In this document: one piece after another, positions 35,201 to 43,100 of the stretch
Layout of the letters: each line of letters begins with the position of its first letter
Position numbering within the stretch: position 1 is the stretch's first letter
The notes under the pieces: model-generated
The model's database searches: none
Told to the model about the DNA's origin: nothing
What the model saw: only the letters and a program-made list of their open reading frames with translations
Program-made: the position numbers and the translations under genes
NCBI GenBank assembly: GCA_039566865.1
Contig: CM076955.1
Location: forward strand, 21,931,501-21,995,500
DNA: 64,000 nt
Origin: Aurelia coerulea
Taxonomy: Eukaryota; Cnidaria; Scyphozoa; Semaeostomeae; Ulmaridae
Reading direction: 5' to 3'

Positions 35201-36441
35201 TGTATTTTTATGCAGACAATATGTCCGTGTACTATTAAATTCCTTTTAAGCAACATGGCCTTCAATAGCGAAGCGATCTTATATTCTGTTTATCATTTTC
35301 ATAGGGAACTCGAGCACAATATTTAGCAGCAAAAGCATTGAAAAAACAAAGTTGGAGGTTTCATACAAAATATATGATGTGGTTTCAAAGACATGAAGAA
35401 CCAAAAACTATAACAGATGAATACGAACAGGTAAGTTTCATTTTATCATCCAATTACATTTTTCACGTTCAAATTACATAAATAAATAGCCAAGCAATAA
35501 ATAACATCTCCTTCACATTTTTCTTTATTGAAAATTCATTGCATATATTTTTCTCGGTCGATAAAGTTATTGAAAGACCTTTTAGTTATGCTCTAACTAA
35601 AGGCTAATTTCTGGATTTTACAGGATGTCCCGAGAAACTCTTGCCTCCTTTGTATGGCTGTTGTATAGGGGCAACGATGTCAGATGTCTCGCTTTTGGTA
35701 CTGTTGTATTTGAAAGGCTTCAGCTTCCCGAGAAACTCTTGCCTCCTTTGTATGGCCGTTGTATAGGAGCAACGATGTCAGTTGTCTCGCTTTTGGTACT
35801 GTTGTATTTGAAAGGCTTCAACTAAAGATTTGAGACTTCACTTGAGTCGAGGTATTGCCAGGTTATGGTAAAAGAAAGCCAGAGTGTGAAAAATTTCTCC
35901 CATAATTAACTACAAAGATCCTTTTGCCTTCGAGATTCATTCTTGATCTTCAGGACTTGCATTAATAAAACACACATCAGTAAACGCAGGTTTTTCCAGT
36001 TTCTGAGGGAATGAACTCTAAAGGAACATTGTAATGAATGGTCACTTGGCTTGATCTTAGTTTATATTCAGCAAGGGCGAATTTTGTAAAACAAAGGATA
36101 CAGGTCTGATTTGGTAGCCTCGAGAATAGGTTTGACCTGCAGCTAGCCATAATGCCTTGCCTCCTCTGTTTCTTTTGATTTGAATGAGTGCACTTGGGGG
36201 TGTGAAATGTATTCTTGTGACGGGCAAGTTGCTTTGTCCTTTTCGGAGAATTATGTCTTTTATTTCACAAAATTCGCCCTTGCTTGCATATTCTATAAAT
36301 TTTCCAATCTCTAGACACTAAACAGTTTCATTCTTTTTTCAGGGAACTTACATATTCTTTGATTTTGAAAAATGGAGTCAACGTAAACGAGAAGGATTCA
36401 CTTTTGAGTACAGATACCTAGAGGATAAAGAATTACCTTAA
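2202..36441 (+). CDS. CNOT3: CCR4-NOT transcription complex subunit 3 (CNOT3), 22 coding exons, about 779 aa
   Basis: Subunit of the cytoplasmic/nuclear CCR4-NOT deadenylase; with CNOT2 it forms the NOT module that binds CNOT1. Exons (all GT-AG): 2202-2226, 2813-2880, 3985-4059, 4624-4713, 5619-5679, 7352-7419, 7996-8022, 9778-9846, 10403-10471, 11334-11378, 15316-15363, 15562-15628, 18341-18486, 20273-20591, 20957-20984, 25902-26089, 28827-29107, 31343-31433, 32846-33062, 34744-34876, 35305-35430, 36343-36441. The lengths sum to 2340 nt and every phase matches. The start MADKRKLQ is the family's canonical N terminus, with G at -3 and +4. [16 protein letters not shown] and [14 protein letters not shown] are near-identical to animal CNOT3. 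Length is close to the human protein (about 750 aa). The UTRs are not resolved. Small alternative exons in the long introns cannot be excluded. Confidence 0.97.
5855..6312. mobile_element. Palindromic MITE-like element in CNOT3 intron 5
   Basis: Arms of about 155 bp are inverted copies of each other (left start ATCACTCTCAAAATGTTCC, right end complementary), with about 150 bp between them. Identity is roughly 80-85 percent by eye. No coding capacity was seen. The ends and target duplication are not clear. Confidence 0.75.
8574..9169. mobile_element. Long-TIR non-autonomous DNA element, ends CAGGGTGTCCC
   Basis: The 596-bp element has inverted arms of about 240 bp that begin CAGGGTGTCCCAAAAAAATT and end in the complement. 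The middle is short and non-coding. Single ends with a similar GGGTGTC(C/T)CAAAA start appear near 5786 and 33986. It lies in CNOT3 intron 7. Confidence 0.85.
9564..9741 (+). mobile_element. MITE family A (AGACCTTTTAGCTATTCT ends), copy 1
   Basis: About 178 bp with terminal inverted repeats AGACCTTTTAGCTATTCT and an internal GATAGAAGCTCTAACGCCACT block. Copies lie at 23542, 29567, 34529, 38534 and 49558 in both orientations. It sits only about 40 bases upstream of CNOT3 exon 8. Confidence 0.85.
11379..15315. other. CNOT3 intron 10, long, mostly featureless
   Basis: This 3.9-kb intron carries a small hairpin at 11647-11687 and the TIR element at 13610-13979. I see no coding or RNA gene elsewhere in it. 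A weak relative of the repeat at 32092-32280 (GTTTGCATGGGAACGAGATT) lies near 14572-14600. Confidence 0.6.
13610..13979. mobile_element. TIR element with TACCGTAAAAGCTC ends and GGGGGCTTATTAGA motifs
   Basis: About 370 bp. The left end TACCGTAAAAGCTCTGTTAA and right end TTAATAGAGCTTTTACGGTA are inverted repeats. Inside are several G-runs followed by CTTATTAGA or CTTAATGGA. A solo right end of the same family lies at 38466-38526. No coding capacity. Confidence 0.8.
15682..15966 (+). pseudogene. GIY-YIG endonuclease fragment of a Penelope-like retroelement
   Basis: An open stretch of 94 codons ending in TAA reads [19 protein letters not shown] near its start. This is the GIY-YIG nuclease core (YIGQT, then R and an H-rich helix), followed by a conserved-looking C-terminal part with [14 protein letters not shown]. 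In Penelope-like elements this domain follows the reverse transcriptase. No RT is present upstream, so the copy is 5'-truncated. It lies in CNOT3 intron 12, just past exon 12, in the sense orientation. Confidence 0.8.
16083..16212. repeat. ATT/ATC trinucleotide microsatellite
   Basis: Runs of ATT with interspersed ATC and ATAATC triplets inside the Penelope-like 3' region. A long frame across it is only a consequence of the repeat. Confidence 0.9.
16351..16380 (+). ncRNA. Hammerhead-ribozyme-like core in the Penelope tail
   Basis: The order is CTGAAGA, one extra A, a perfect 7-bp stem (GTCCTGC, loop ATG, GCAGGAC), then GAAA. This resembles the hammerhead CUGANGA, stem II, GAAA core, and Penelope-like elements are known to carry hammerheads. 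The extra A and the lack of an obvious stem III make activity uncertain. In the 47978-48005 copy both core boxes are mutated. Confidence 0.35.
16670..16920 (+). repeat. Interspersed retroelement-like fragment ending in a C-run
   Basis: AT-rich fragment with CTCTCAATAGGTAAACTAAT near its end, related to CCCTCAATAGGCGAATTAAT at 18828-18846. It looks like the 3' region of a LINE-type repeat. Assignment is tentative. Confidence 0.3.
17267..17868. mobile_element. TA-flanked palindromic element (CCGGGTGCGCCAAAATAAAC ends), copy 1
   Basis: The 602-bp element has inverted arms of about 250 bp beginning CCGGGTGCGCCAAAATAAAC and is flanked by TA on both sides, as expected of Tc1/mariner-type targets. 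It is non-coding. It is inserted into an older interspersed repeat that has relatives around 23730-24150. It lies in CNOT3 intron 12, upstream of exon 13. Confidence 0.88.
18640..18905 (+). repeat. Interspersed retroelement-like fragment
   Basis: AT-rich sequence ending in GGAACACCCCTGAGTTGCTC and GAAGATGCC, typical in style of LINE 3' regions. It is related to 16670-16920. The second TA-flanked palindrome (18923) starts just beyond it. Confidence 0.3.
18923..19807. mobile_element. TA-flanked palindromic element, copy 2
   Basis: The 885-bp element has the same CCGGGTGCGCCAAAATAAAC ends and arms as copy 1 and is also flanked by TA. It holds about 280 bp of extra central sequence (roughly 19210-19485) that copy 1 lacks. 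It lies in CNOT3 intron 13, so copies 1 and 2 bracket exon 13. Confidence 0.88.
20613..20700 (+). repeat. Four tandem copies of a 22-bp unit
   Basis: The unit is CCTCGATTTCGACTGACCAC plus AA, repeated four times with G/A and C/T changes. It starts about 20 bases after the exon 14 splice donor. Confidence 0.9.
22224..23028. mobile_element. Probable TIR element with CAGTAAAAACCCGTATATAAG-like ends
   Basis: The left end CAGTAAAAACCCGTATATAA and the right end (complement AGTAAAAATTCGCATATGAG) form imperfect inverted repeats of about 26 bp. The interior is AT-rich and non-coding. A related half-site lies near 20800. The boundaries are approximate. Confidence 0.5.
23395..23457 (+). repeat. Diverged outlying copy of the exon 16 array unit
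   Basis: It shows the same order as the 160-bp array: GATTGGTTGA, pyrimidine tract, CTCATTGTTTTAG, then a CCATTT...GGTAGCACAG block in place of the exon-like segment. It lies about 700 bases before the array and is much more diverged. Confidence 0.55.
23542..23719 (-). mobile_element. MITE family A, copy 2 (reverse)
   Basis: About 178 bp with ends AGACCTTTAGCTATTCT and AGAATAGCTGGAAGGTCT. The internal block is the reverse complement of copy 1. Confidence 0.85.
24143..25935 (+). repeat. 160-bp tandem array carrying the 3' splice site and first 34 nt of CNOT3 exon 16
   Basis: Ten full units (exon-like segments starting at 24304, 24464, 24625, 24785, 24945, 25104, 25263, 25423, 25582 and 25742) plus a degenerate first unit precede the real exon at 25902. 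Spacing is 159-161 bp. Each unit has TCTTTTCTCATTGTTT(T)AG followed by CCAACCCACCGTCACTCCAT and the rest of a 34-nt block identical to the start of exon 16. It then diverges at CAGTTACTCC, where the exon continues GGTGCC. Units differ by only a few bases. Confidence 0.97.
26163..26470. mobile_element. TIR element with GTTCACACGGGAA ends and repeated CGTTCC motifs
   Basis: The left end GTTCACACGGGAATGCAATC and the right end GATTGCGTTCCCGTGTGCAC are inverted. Several TCGTTCCGTTCC or GGAACGAT blocks lie between, with another internal CCCGTGTGAAC. It has no coding capacity and lies just downstream of CNOT3 exon 16. Confidence 0.75.
27022..27081 (+). repeat. Tandem 9-bp repeat (ATGTTTGCA)
   Basis: Six to seven head-to-tail copies with minor changes at both ends, in CNOT3 intron 16. 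Confidence 0.9.
28284..28450. mobile_element. Small palindromic MITE (TTAAAGGGTCTGTTTC ends)
   Basis: About 167 bp. The ends TTAAAGGGTCTGTTTCATCC and GGATGAAACAGACCCTTTAA are perfect inverted repeats. The centre CCATTTTCATGGCCCATGAA is also palindromic, so the whole element can fold on itself. Confidence 0.88.
29169..29557. mobile_element. Element with AGCATAGGTTCCAAAT inverted ends
   Basis: The left end AGCATAGGTTCCAAATCTT and the right end AATTTGGAACCTATGCT are inverted repeats. Related internal sequence occurs near 18000-18300, 23790-24150, 36605-37200 and 48200-48300. No coding capacity. Confidence 0.6.
29567..29885. mobile_element. MITE family A, copy 3 plus an inverted partial copy
   Basis: The first part (to 29741) ends in AGAATAGCTAAAAGGTCTA. 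The following 140 bases are a second, partial copy in the opposite orientation (CGAACGATATTTTCATATAC onward). The pair lies immediately next to the element at 29169-29557. Confidence 0.65.
29990..31183. repeat. 66-bp tandem array, about 18 copies
   Basis: The unit starts GTAACAGTTCTTATGAGTTT and is 66 bp, exactly 22 codons, so the minus strand stays open for 406 codons. Copies differ at two main places: GATTTGCAC versus GATGTGCAC, and TAGCTGTTAA versus TATCTGTCAA. One copy has a 4-bp TTTA insertion. It lies in CNOT3 intron 17. Confidence 0.97.
32215..32735. mobile_element. Inverted-repeat element with about 130-bp arms
   Basis: The left arm (GCCGGGTGAGCTAGAAAAGG to ATTTTTCTCGTCTTG) pairs with the right arm across about 130 bp at roughly 85 percent. 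A related single arm lies near 38745-38825. It lies in CNOT3 intron 18, less than 120 bases before exon 19. Confidence 0.75.
33641..33951. mobile_element. TIR element with ATGTCTCGTT ends and GGGCATTTG motifs
   Basis: The 311-bp element begins ATGTCTCGTTTAATTCCTAT and ends with the inverted counterpart. Inside are five or more CCCGGGCATTTGA-type GC-rich blocks, which contrast with the AT-rich intron. No coding function. Confidence 0.85.
34529..34697 (+). mobile_element. MITE family A, copy 4
   Basis: Ends AGACCTTTTAGTTATTCTG and AATAATTAAAAGGTCT. It is flanked by TA on both sides and ends 46 bases before CNOT3 exon 20. Confidence 0.85.
35629..35824 (+). repeat. Two tandem copies of a 98-bp unit
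   Basis: CCCGAGAAACTCTTGCCTCC starts both units, 98 bases apart. The copies differ at only a few positions. It lies in CNOT3 intron 21. Confidence 0.92.
36070..36284. mobile_element. Small TIR element (AGCAAGGGCGAATTTTGT ends)
   Basis: The left end AGCAAGGGCGAATTTTGT and the right end ACAAAATTCGCCCTTGCT are perfect inverted repeats about 215 bp apart. It ends less than 60 bases before the terminal CNOT3 exon. Confidence 0.85.
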
Positions 36442-37367
36442 AGAGGATGAAGAACTACCTTAAAGGAACCACGTTATATCAGATGAGATGTAGCTAAGGT
36501 GGATGGTTGGGTGTGTTGAATCGATGTGAGCTTTGCTCAAAAATTTATTGAAACAAACAAATGAGCCAATATTAAAAACAAAGAGAGGTAACTATGAATT
36601 TAGCCTACCAAAGAACTTTAGAGCATAGATATCCAAATCTTCAAAAAGGCTAGTGTTAATGGGTATTACATCTTTCTTTTGACTGAATGGGTAGCCTGAT
36701 AACCAGCCCATTCTTTAGAATAATTAATCGACCTGAATGGGTTATCACTTACTCAAGCTTCTTTGCTGTATTTCTACATTTTTATTTTCTGAAATCTTGA
36801 GAATTGAGGATATGGTATCATTAAATTCGTGACTGGTAAACCAGAAAAGTGAAAGATTTGAGTTTGATACCAGATTGTAGACATTCATTAACTATGATTT
36901 TCTTGAAGATCGTTCCATGTTTTTGCACAAATTTCAGTCATTATGATCGTTTTAATTTGTTTCACATATTTTCTTTAATTTGGATATTCTTCAAAAAGTT
37001 CAAGAATTATAATAGTTTTAATTCATTTTCAAAAGTTTTGTTTAGTTTAATAAAAGAAGAAAAACCCTTCAATTCTGAAAATATTAACGATTTCAGAAAT
37101 CCAAAGAGTAGATCCATAGCATTGTAGCTAAAGTTTCTTTGAAGCCATTCTATCAAACGAAAGATGTAATCGCCATTTTCATTGGGCGTTTTGAAGATTT
37201 GGTGACGATGCTCCACCTTAATGGTATACTTGTATTGTTCTGTATAGATTGCTGTACAATTTGTATAATTGGTTTGGGCATTGGTAATTTTTATTATTGC
37301 GTAGCGTGCACTATCACGGATAGGGTGCAAGCTGCCATACGTATTTTTGTATATTAACAAGAAACCA

Positions 37368-37373
37368 ATAAAG
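37368..37373 (+). terminator. Candidate polyadenylation signal for CNOT3
   Basis: AATAAA about 930 bases after the CNOT3 stop. It is the first canonical hexamer I noticed downstream of the stop. Single hexamers are common in AT-rich DNA. Confidence 0.3.
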
Positions 37374-37605
37374 AATACTGGTATATGTCTAGCAAGAAAA
37401 ACAACAATTACCTTTTGTTTTGTCTGTCATTTTGGCCATTGTGTCTAGTTCTTATTAAAATAATTCATAAATGGACATTATTTGTTATGTTAGACAATTA
37501 TATAAAGAATACAATAGAAACTAGAACAATGTTCAAAATACAAAATATATGTCATTGCTTGGTGTTACTTATTCCCTTTTACCATTGTCCTGCTCTCTTT
37601 AACTA

Positions 37606-38165
37606 GGGCAGATTTTGTAATACAATAGCAACAGTTGCGTTTGATTGACACCTCAATTCAAAGCGATTAGCGACTGCAGACAAAGGAAATTCTCTCAGCC
37701 AGTAATTCAAAACAAACAAGGCCGCAACAGTTGCCTCGAGCAAGCGAAATATGGTTGTTAAGAGAAGTTATGCGCTTGTAACGAAAGGAGAAAGGTAAAT
37801 CCAAAGTTCTGTCTGGCGGATTTTTTTTATTTGATTCAGGAGTCGAGCAGAAGGCATTGTAATTTTCGCGTATTTAGAGCTTAAATGAAACGATTACAAA
37901 ACAGCTCCTGAATCAAATAAACAAAATCCGCGAGACAGAACTTTAGATTTATGCTTCTTTTTTCGTTAAAACCACACAACTTCTCTAAAAAAAAGCATCT
38001 TTCGCTTGCACAAGCGGCTAGCGACCTGGGTTTCAGGGCAATTTTTGTGGCTTGCTTTGTTTTGGTTTATGACTTGACCAACGGGGCATGGAATTCCCTT
38101 TGTCTGCAATCACAAATCGCTTTGTCAATAAAGAGTAGCAGGTCCTATTGTAACATTATCTGCCC
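37606..38165. mobile_element. Palindromic TIR element (GGGCAGATTTTGTAATACAA ends)
   Basis: About 560 bp. The outer ends GGGCAGATTTTGTAATACAA and TTGTAACATTATCTGCCC are inverted. Inner blocks AAGCGATTAGCGACTGCAGA and CAAAGTTCTGTCTGGCGG have inverted partners near 38120 and 37930. The end resembles that of the element at 36070, so they may be one family. Confidence 0.75.
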
Positions 38166-38465
38166 TTGTTCTGTGCGAGGAATTCCTTTATGATTTGATC
38201 AATTATTTTAGGCCTTTTTCGGGAAATTTGCAGTCATAAAATTTTCGTCGAATCCACCTTTTAAGATAAGAGGCGCGAAAGCAAAACTCTTTTGCTGTTT
38301 GAGATTTTGAATTTTGACGCTAAAAATCTTGTTCTGCGTACAAAGTTTAGCGTTGAGACTAATTCTCACATTCATATCTGTCTTTATTTCGAAATTATGG
38401 TGATATAAAGAATTTGAATTTATAAGGGCGTGCAATCAGAGTGTGGACGAAAACTTGTTATGACT

Positions 38466-38526
38466 TTAAATTCTTTGGTGACCTCTGGAATTTGATATAT
38501 AGGTGGGGGGCTTAATGGAGCTTTTA
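38466..38526 (+). mobile_element. Solo right end of the GGGGGCTTAATGGA element
   Basis: It matches the right 100 bases of the 13610-13979 element (GACCTCTGGAATTTGAT, then GGGGGGCTTAATGG and GAGCTTTTACGGT). It directly abuts a family A MITE. Confidence 0.75.
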
Positions 38527-38533
38527 CGGTGTG

Positions 38534-38708
38534 CCTTTTAGCTATTCTACAAAAGAGCCTGGATCGAACATTATTTTTATATATTTTTATACGCGAGGTT
38601 CGATCGAGTGGCGTTAGAGCTTCTATCACTATTGTGTACATTCGAAAATTCTACAGAATGTAATAAAATATCGTTCGATTCTGATTCTTTTCAGAATAGC
38701 TAAAAGGT
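38534..38708 (-). mobile_element. MITE family A, copy 5 (reverse)
   Basis: Ends CCTTTTAGCTATTCTAC and AGAATAGCTAAAAGG. The interior is the reverse complement of copies 1 and 4. Confidence 0.85.
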
Positions 38709-40179
38709 TTGTTAATCTCCCAGCTGTCAAGCAGAGCTCGATTCATTCCTATCCAATCCATCACGTACTCTTGGTGCTATGAATTTTCAAATATGGCAAC
38801 TTCTTCCTGTTTCACCCGGTCTTTATACAAGCAAGAACGATATAATTTTGTGTGTGGCTTGAAATTCAGGTTTAGAGGGCAAAACGTAAACAAGGAAATT
38901 TTTTATGGTCAAGGAAAGTTGAAATCTAGGAGGGAAGAAATCATGGCGCAAACGAGTACATGAGGATTTGAAAAGAAACATTATGGGATAAGAAAGAAAG
39001 AAGAAAGACGACGAAAGAAGAAACGAAACTTGGCATTGCTTGGTAAGTTTACTCTCTGTTTTAGCTCACTCATTATGTATTTATCTTCCTTCCTTGCGGA
39101 GGAAAAGACCTTTACTATCTTGTAAGTGAATTTCAGTGAAGCCGGTTTTTATTTCTTGGTACACATTCCCCCGCCATGCTCACACTTTGCAATCTTTTGA
39201 GGGGTTGTCAGGCGTGCTGAATTTCTTTCTTTGGTATTACCAAGTCCACTCCCACACTACGACAGTAGCTTTTGAAAATATTCTGTCCTTCAAAAGTCGA
39301 AAGTCTCAAAATTCAAAACTTGCCTTTCTCGCCATTACAAATCTAATCAGAGGATGAGGTACTTCCACGGTTGACGGGCCTTGAAATTCTTCTTGCAAGC
39401 CCATTATGGTGCCCGAGGCATGTTATCAGTTTTCAAATTGGACGTCTGCCTGTAATCCTTGAATACTAAAGACAGAAATCTTCGACGTCCCCGTGACCAC
39501 TGGAACATTTTTTCTGGATTCACTTGGATTTAAGGCCTTAACCAAACCAACCAACGGGTCGGCAAAATTCCAAATTTCTTAGTCGACATCTAAAATGGGG
39601 AATTTTTCGTTTCAATTATTGATGATAGAAGATTGTAAATGCCCATGGCAATTTGAGCAACTGTCAGTGGGTAAAGAAAGTGGCCACTGAAATCCGTTCC
39701 CTAAACCACCGAAACGCCTTGGTCAGTTCGTCAGTTCACCCATGCACACCCCATGCACACATCATTGAAAGGGAAGCACTATGTAGTAAGTCGTAGGGGA
39801 CAAATGCAAGAAGAATGCGAGTTTCTTGGGGCAGTTTGTGAGCTAGCTGGTCTGGGTCACTGAAGAGCAATACACCAGCAAACCATTTTTGAGTGTCGTT
39901 TGCATGTGATATGCACATCTGTGGTGGTAAAATGGTGACGCGTTGCTTTAATTGGAACGAGGCTAGACAAGGATACTGTAATTTGATACTGTACTGGACT
40001 TGCATGATAAATACGCGCATGTCTCTCAATACAGCAGTCGGGTTCCTTATTAATAATGCATTATATAGACAAGATATGCACTATTCTTTTCCCCTTTGCC
40101 AGCAGGTGAACGACAGACACTACCCGAAGTAAAGTCAATGTAATTGAAGTGTGAGTAATTGAAGAGTGGTTGAGACTAA

Positions 40180-43100
40180 ATGATGGGTTCTGAAACAGAT
40201 GAAAATCATGACGGTTTTGAAATCAGAAGAAGCCCTTCACCTGTAATGATCATCCCAGCAGAGAAACATGGACTGACTGATAAGATACGCCGTCGGTGAG
40301 TGTAAATAGTCTATTTTCTGTTTCATTATTTCTTCCGATTTTAAACCTTTTTATGGAAGTGTCTTCCATACATACAGAGGACCACTTATTAAGGCCGTCT
40401 CTGGGGTTTCAGAGAACAGGGGGTACTTGGCATTTTTAAGCTGGACACGAGGGATCTGTGAAAATAGTCTGGGAGCAAGGGAACAAATTTGTGACAAAAA
40501 TGATATTTTTAAGGAACGAATGGGTAAATGTTTTGATTTGTATTACGGGAACAAACATGGGAGCAAACAAACAAATAAGTGGGGAACAAGGGAAGCTTTA
40601 CCCCCAGGGAGGGCCTCTTTATTGGTACATTAACTGCACAGATGGAAAACAGAATCACGAAAAAGAACAGACATGCTTGGATGAATGGATTGTCTTGCGT
40701 TGGTTTACGGAACCAAGAATTGTCTTGACCTAAACCTTCCGCCGACGATGTTGCTCTTAGCTAGAAACCATCCTCACTTTGTTTTGGATAAAAATGACAT
40801 TCCAGATCAAAGTAATTGGAAATCTTCCTCAATATTCCATCATTCTCAATACCTTCTTCCCGCCATCGCCATGAGACTGTCGTTTTTCAGACCCTCCTGT
40901 TTTACTAGCGATTAAAGACCGCGTAATTTGGAAACCGGTGAAGCAAAAAAGAATCGAAAACAGTGCACCAACTGAACAACCAAAAATGCAGTCGTTGAAA
41001 TCCATCATTGCTCTTAAATCCAAATTGTCAGACAAACTGCATTTCTTTTTGGGTTTTGATATCAATTTTTTGCTAAATATCGTCATGAATTTGAAGAGAT
41101 TTGAAGAAACATTCTGATTCTTGTTGCATGCTGTTAGTTCTTGGAAGATGTTGTGTTACCTGACCATTCATTATGTTCTTACTTGGAAAGAATATTACCA
41201 ATGTGTCATTAATTGTGATAGGCAAATGCACACCATAGGCCGTAACAGGTACACTAATTGCGGGAAAGGAAACCGAGTTAAAAGACCACATTTTACACCC
41301 TGTAGGTAACAAGAACCGCAAAATAGAAAATGGCTGCACAACGTCATTTCACTTCCCACTATCGATGTTACGATGGACGGAAATTTCCGCTCATATTGGT
41401 GTTCCATGACCGCCTAGTAGCCACAAGAGTATCCCTTACTTATTCTTCTTTCAATGTAGCATTAACATTTTTGATCGCCAACCAACAATATCGTTGCCAA
41501 CGAACTGTTTGGATGAATTTTAGTCTGTCTGAAGATTGATAGTTGCAGAGGGCTAGGAGCTATTTCAACAGAAATGTTGCCCTGTCCACGTAAAGTCTCC
41601 CTATTGACTCTGCTCCCATTGCTGACGGATAAGAAGACCCCTGAAACAATTTCCAAAACACTACTGCTCTAGCATGCATTACCCATGAGTTTTTCTGGAG
41701 ATACCTTGAGAGGATCCTGAATGGTATGTGAGATATAACTAGAATAGCACTCTTGGGCTGGCATTTTATGAACTGGAATAAGAGTACCAACGGTAAAGAC
41801 AGGGATTTGATCACATTCTGTTTATCAGATGACTGCGATGGTCTACAAAATATGACAGGGAAAATGGGATTGAGGCTTCTCCTCCTCTCAGGTTTATGCT
41901 TGTACGAATTTGATAGTAGTGTACTATTTCTAGACCTTGACCCTGAAGTGTAGAATATAGCAGCCCCATTGAATAACCTCAAACCCCTCTTTAACAACCT
42001 CGTTAAAACGAATCACAAGTTGCCAAATCACGAGATGGATCCTAAACTAAATTATGAGTCAGGTCCTGTCAGGTCAGGGTTGCGATAATATTTAACTGTC
42101 ACGAGCGCAGCTCTGCTCGTTGTTTTGTGGTCATAAAATATTCCTGGCATCCAATTTGAAACAAAATGTACTTTGCAAGATCAAAACACCTAAACCATTT
42201 TACTGCTTTCTACTGTTTACACATGGGGTTACAAAAAGTATCCATCCAAAGTCGTGTACCCTTCTATCAAAAGCTAACACTGCAGACAAGTCACGAGGGA
42301 AGGACTTCTTAGACGATAAACACGCTAAAACCAGTCGCTTTCGCTTGGCTTTCGCAAGTGCTTGGCGAAGAGGGCGGAAAGAAGACTTATGTAATGCACA
42401 GAATAGTCAGTTAAATAATCATTCCGGAGTTTTCCTGAGGATGCTAATTTATGAAAGAGAACCTCTTACAAAATGGTCAAAAATTCTATTTTGGAACTGG
42501 CTAACATGGGATTGGTGTTCTAAGCCAAAGTAGAGGGCGTGTCCCCAAAAGCTGACGCAACCAATTTTGAGAAAGAAAAACACAACGAACTCTGGGCAAG
42601 CAAACTAATGTTTAAACTTTGTGTCATGGACATAACTGTACTTCATTTTATCGTGTAAAACGAAGAATAATCAACAACACCTCAGTCATAAATTATACCT
42701 GGAAGCTAGCCGGGGACGTGCCATTTTTGCAATGTCACAGGTCTGCATTCAGAGTTGAGTTTGTGTCCGTCATCATGCGGAAATCAAGCTATACTATTAA
42801 CTGAAGGTTTTATTTTTGTTTCACTCGATTGAAAATTAGAATACAGTCCCCAATATTCTGTCTCAGTCACAACAGAATCAAGAGAAGCCATTGCCCTTTT
42901 AGAGACTTTCAGCAAAGTTCCCCTTATTCGAAGATATACGCATTCTCCGCCTCGCTTTAAAACGGAAAATTAAGAAGAATAATTTATGCATTAAGTTCAG
43001 CGCATGAGAAGAGCGACGTCTAACTTGAAGTCGCCCCAGAGTCGCATAATGCGACAGGATCAGTCGCTCCAAGTACATTCTGCTGCACCTAATTCAATCT

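Larger units (their letters stand above)
32846..36441 (+). other. CNOT3: CNOT3 exons 19-22: C-terminal NOT-box domain
   Basis: These exons encode residues about 589-779 and form the NOT2/3/5 C-terminal domain that dimerises with CNOT2 and docks on CNOT1. Recognisable stretches are [11 protein letters not shown], the [16 protein letters not shown] helix, [32 protein letters not shown] and the end [11 protein letters not shown] followed by TAA. It matches animal CNOT3 almost residue for residue. Right after the stop, a 22-bp imperfect copy of the final coding bases is repeated. Confidence 0.96.
36442..40179. other. Intergenic region between CNOT3 and the Dispatched homologue
   Basis: It holds the CNOT3 3' UTR (end unknown), a candidate AATAAA at 37368-37373, the TIR element at 37606-38165, a solo element end at 38466-38526 and a family A MITE at 38534-38708. 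Around 38990-39048 an AG-rich stretch ends in GGTAAGTTT and could be a 5' UTR exon of the downstream gene. This cannot be shown from sequence alone. Confidence 0.5.

Noticed and set aside
41560..41997. 145-codon minus-strand frame in Dispatched intron 1
   Set aside because: No domain or splice context supports it. It could be a remnant of a transposon, but I cannot identify it.
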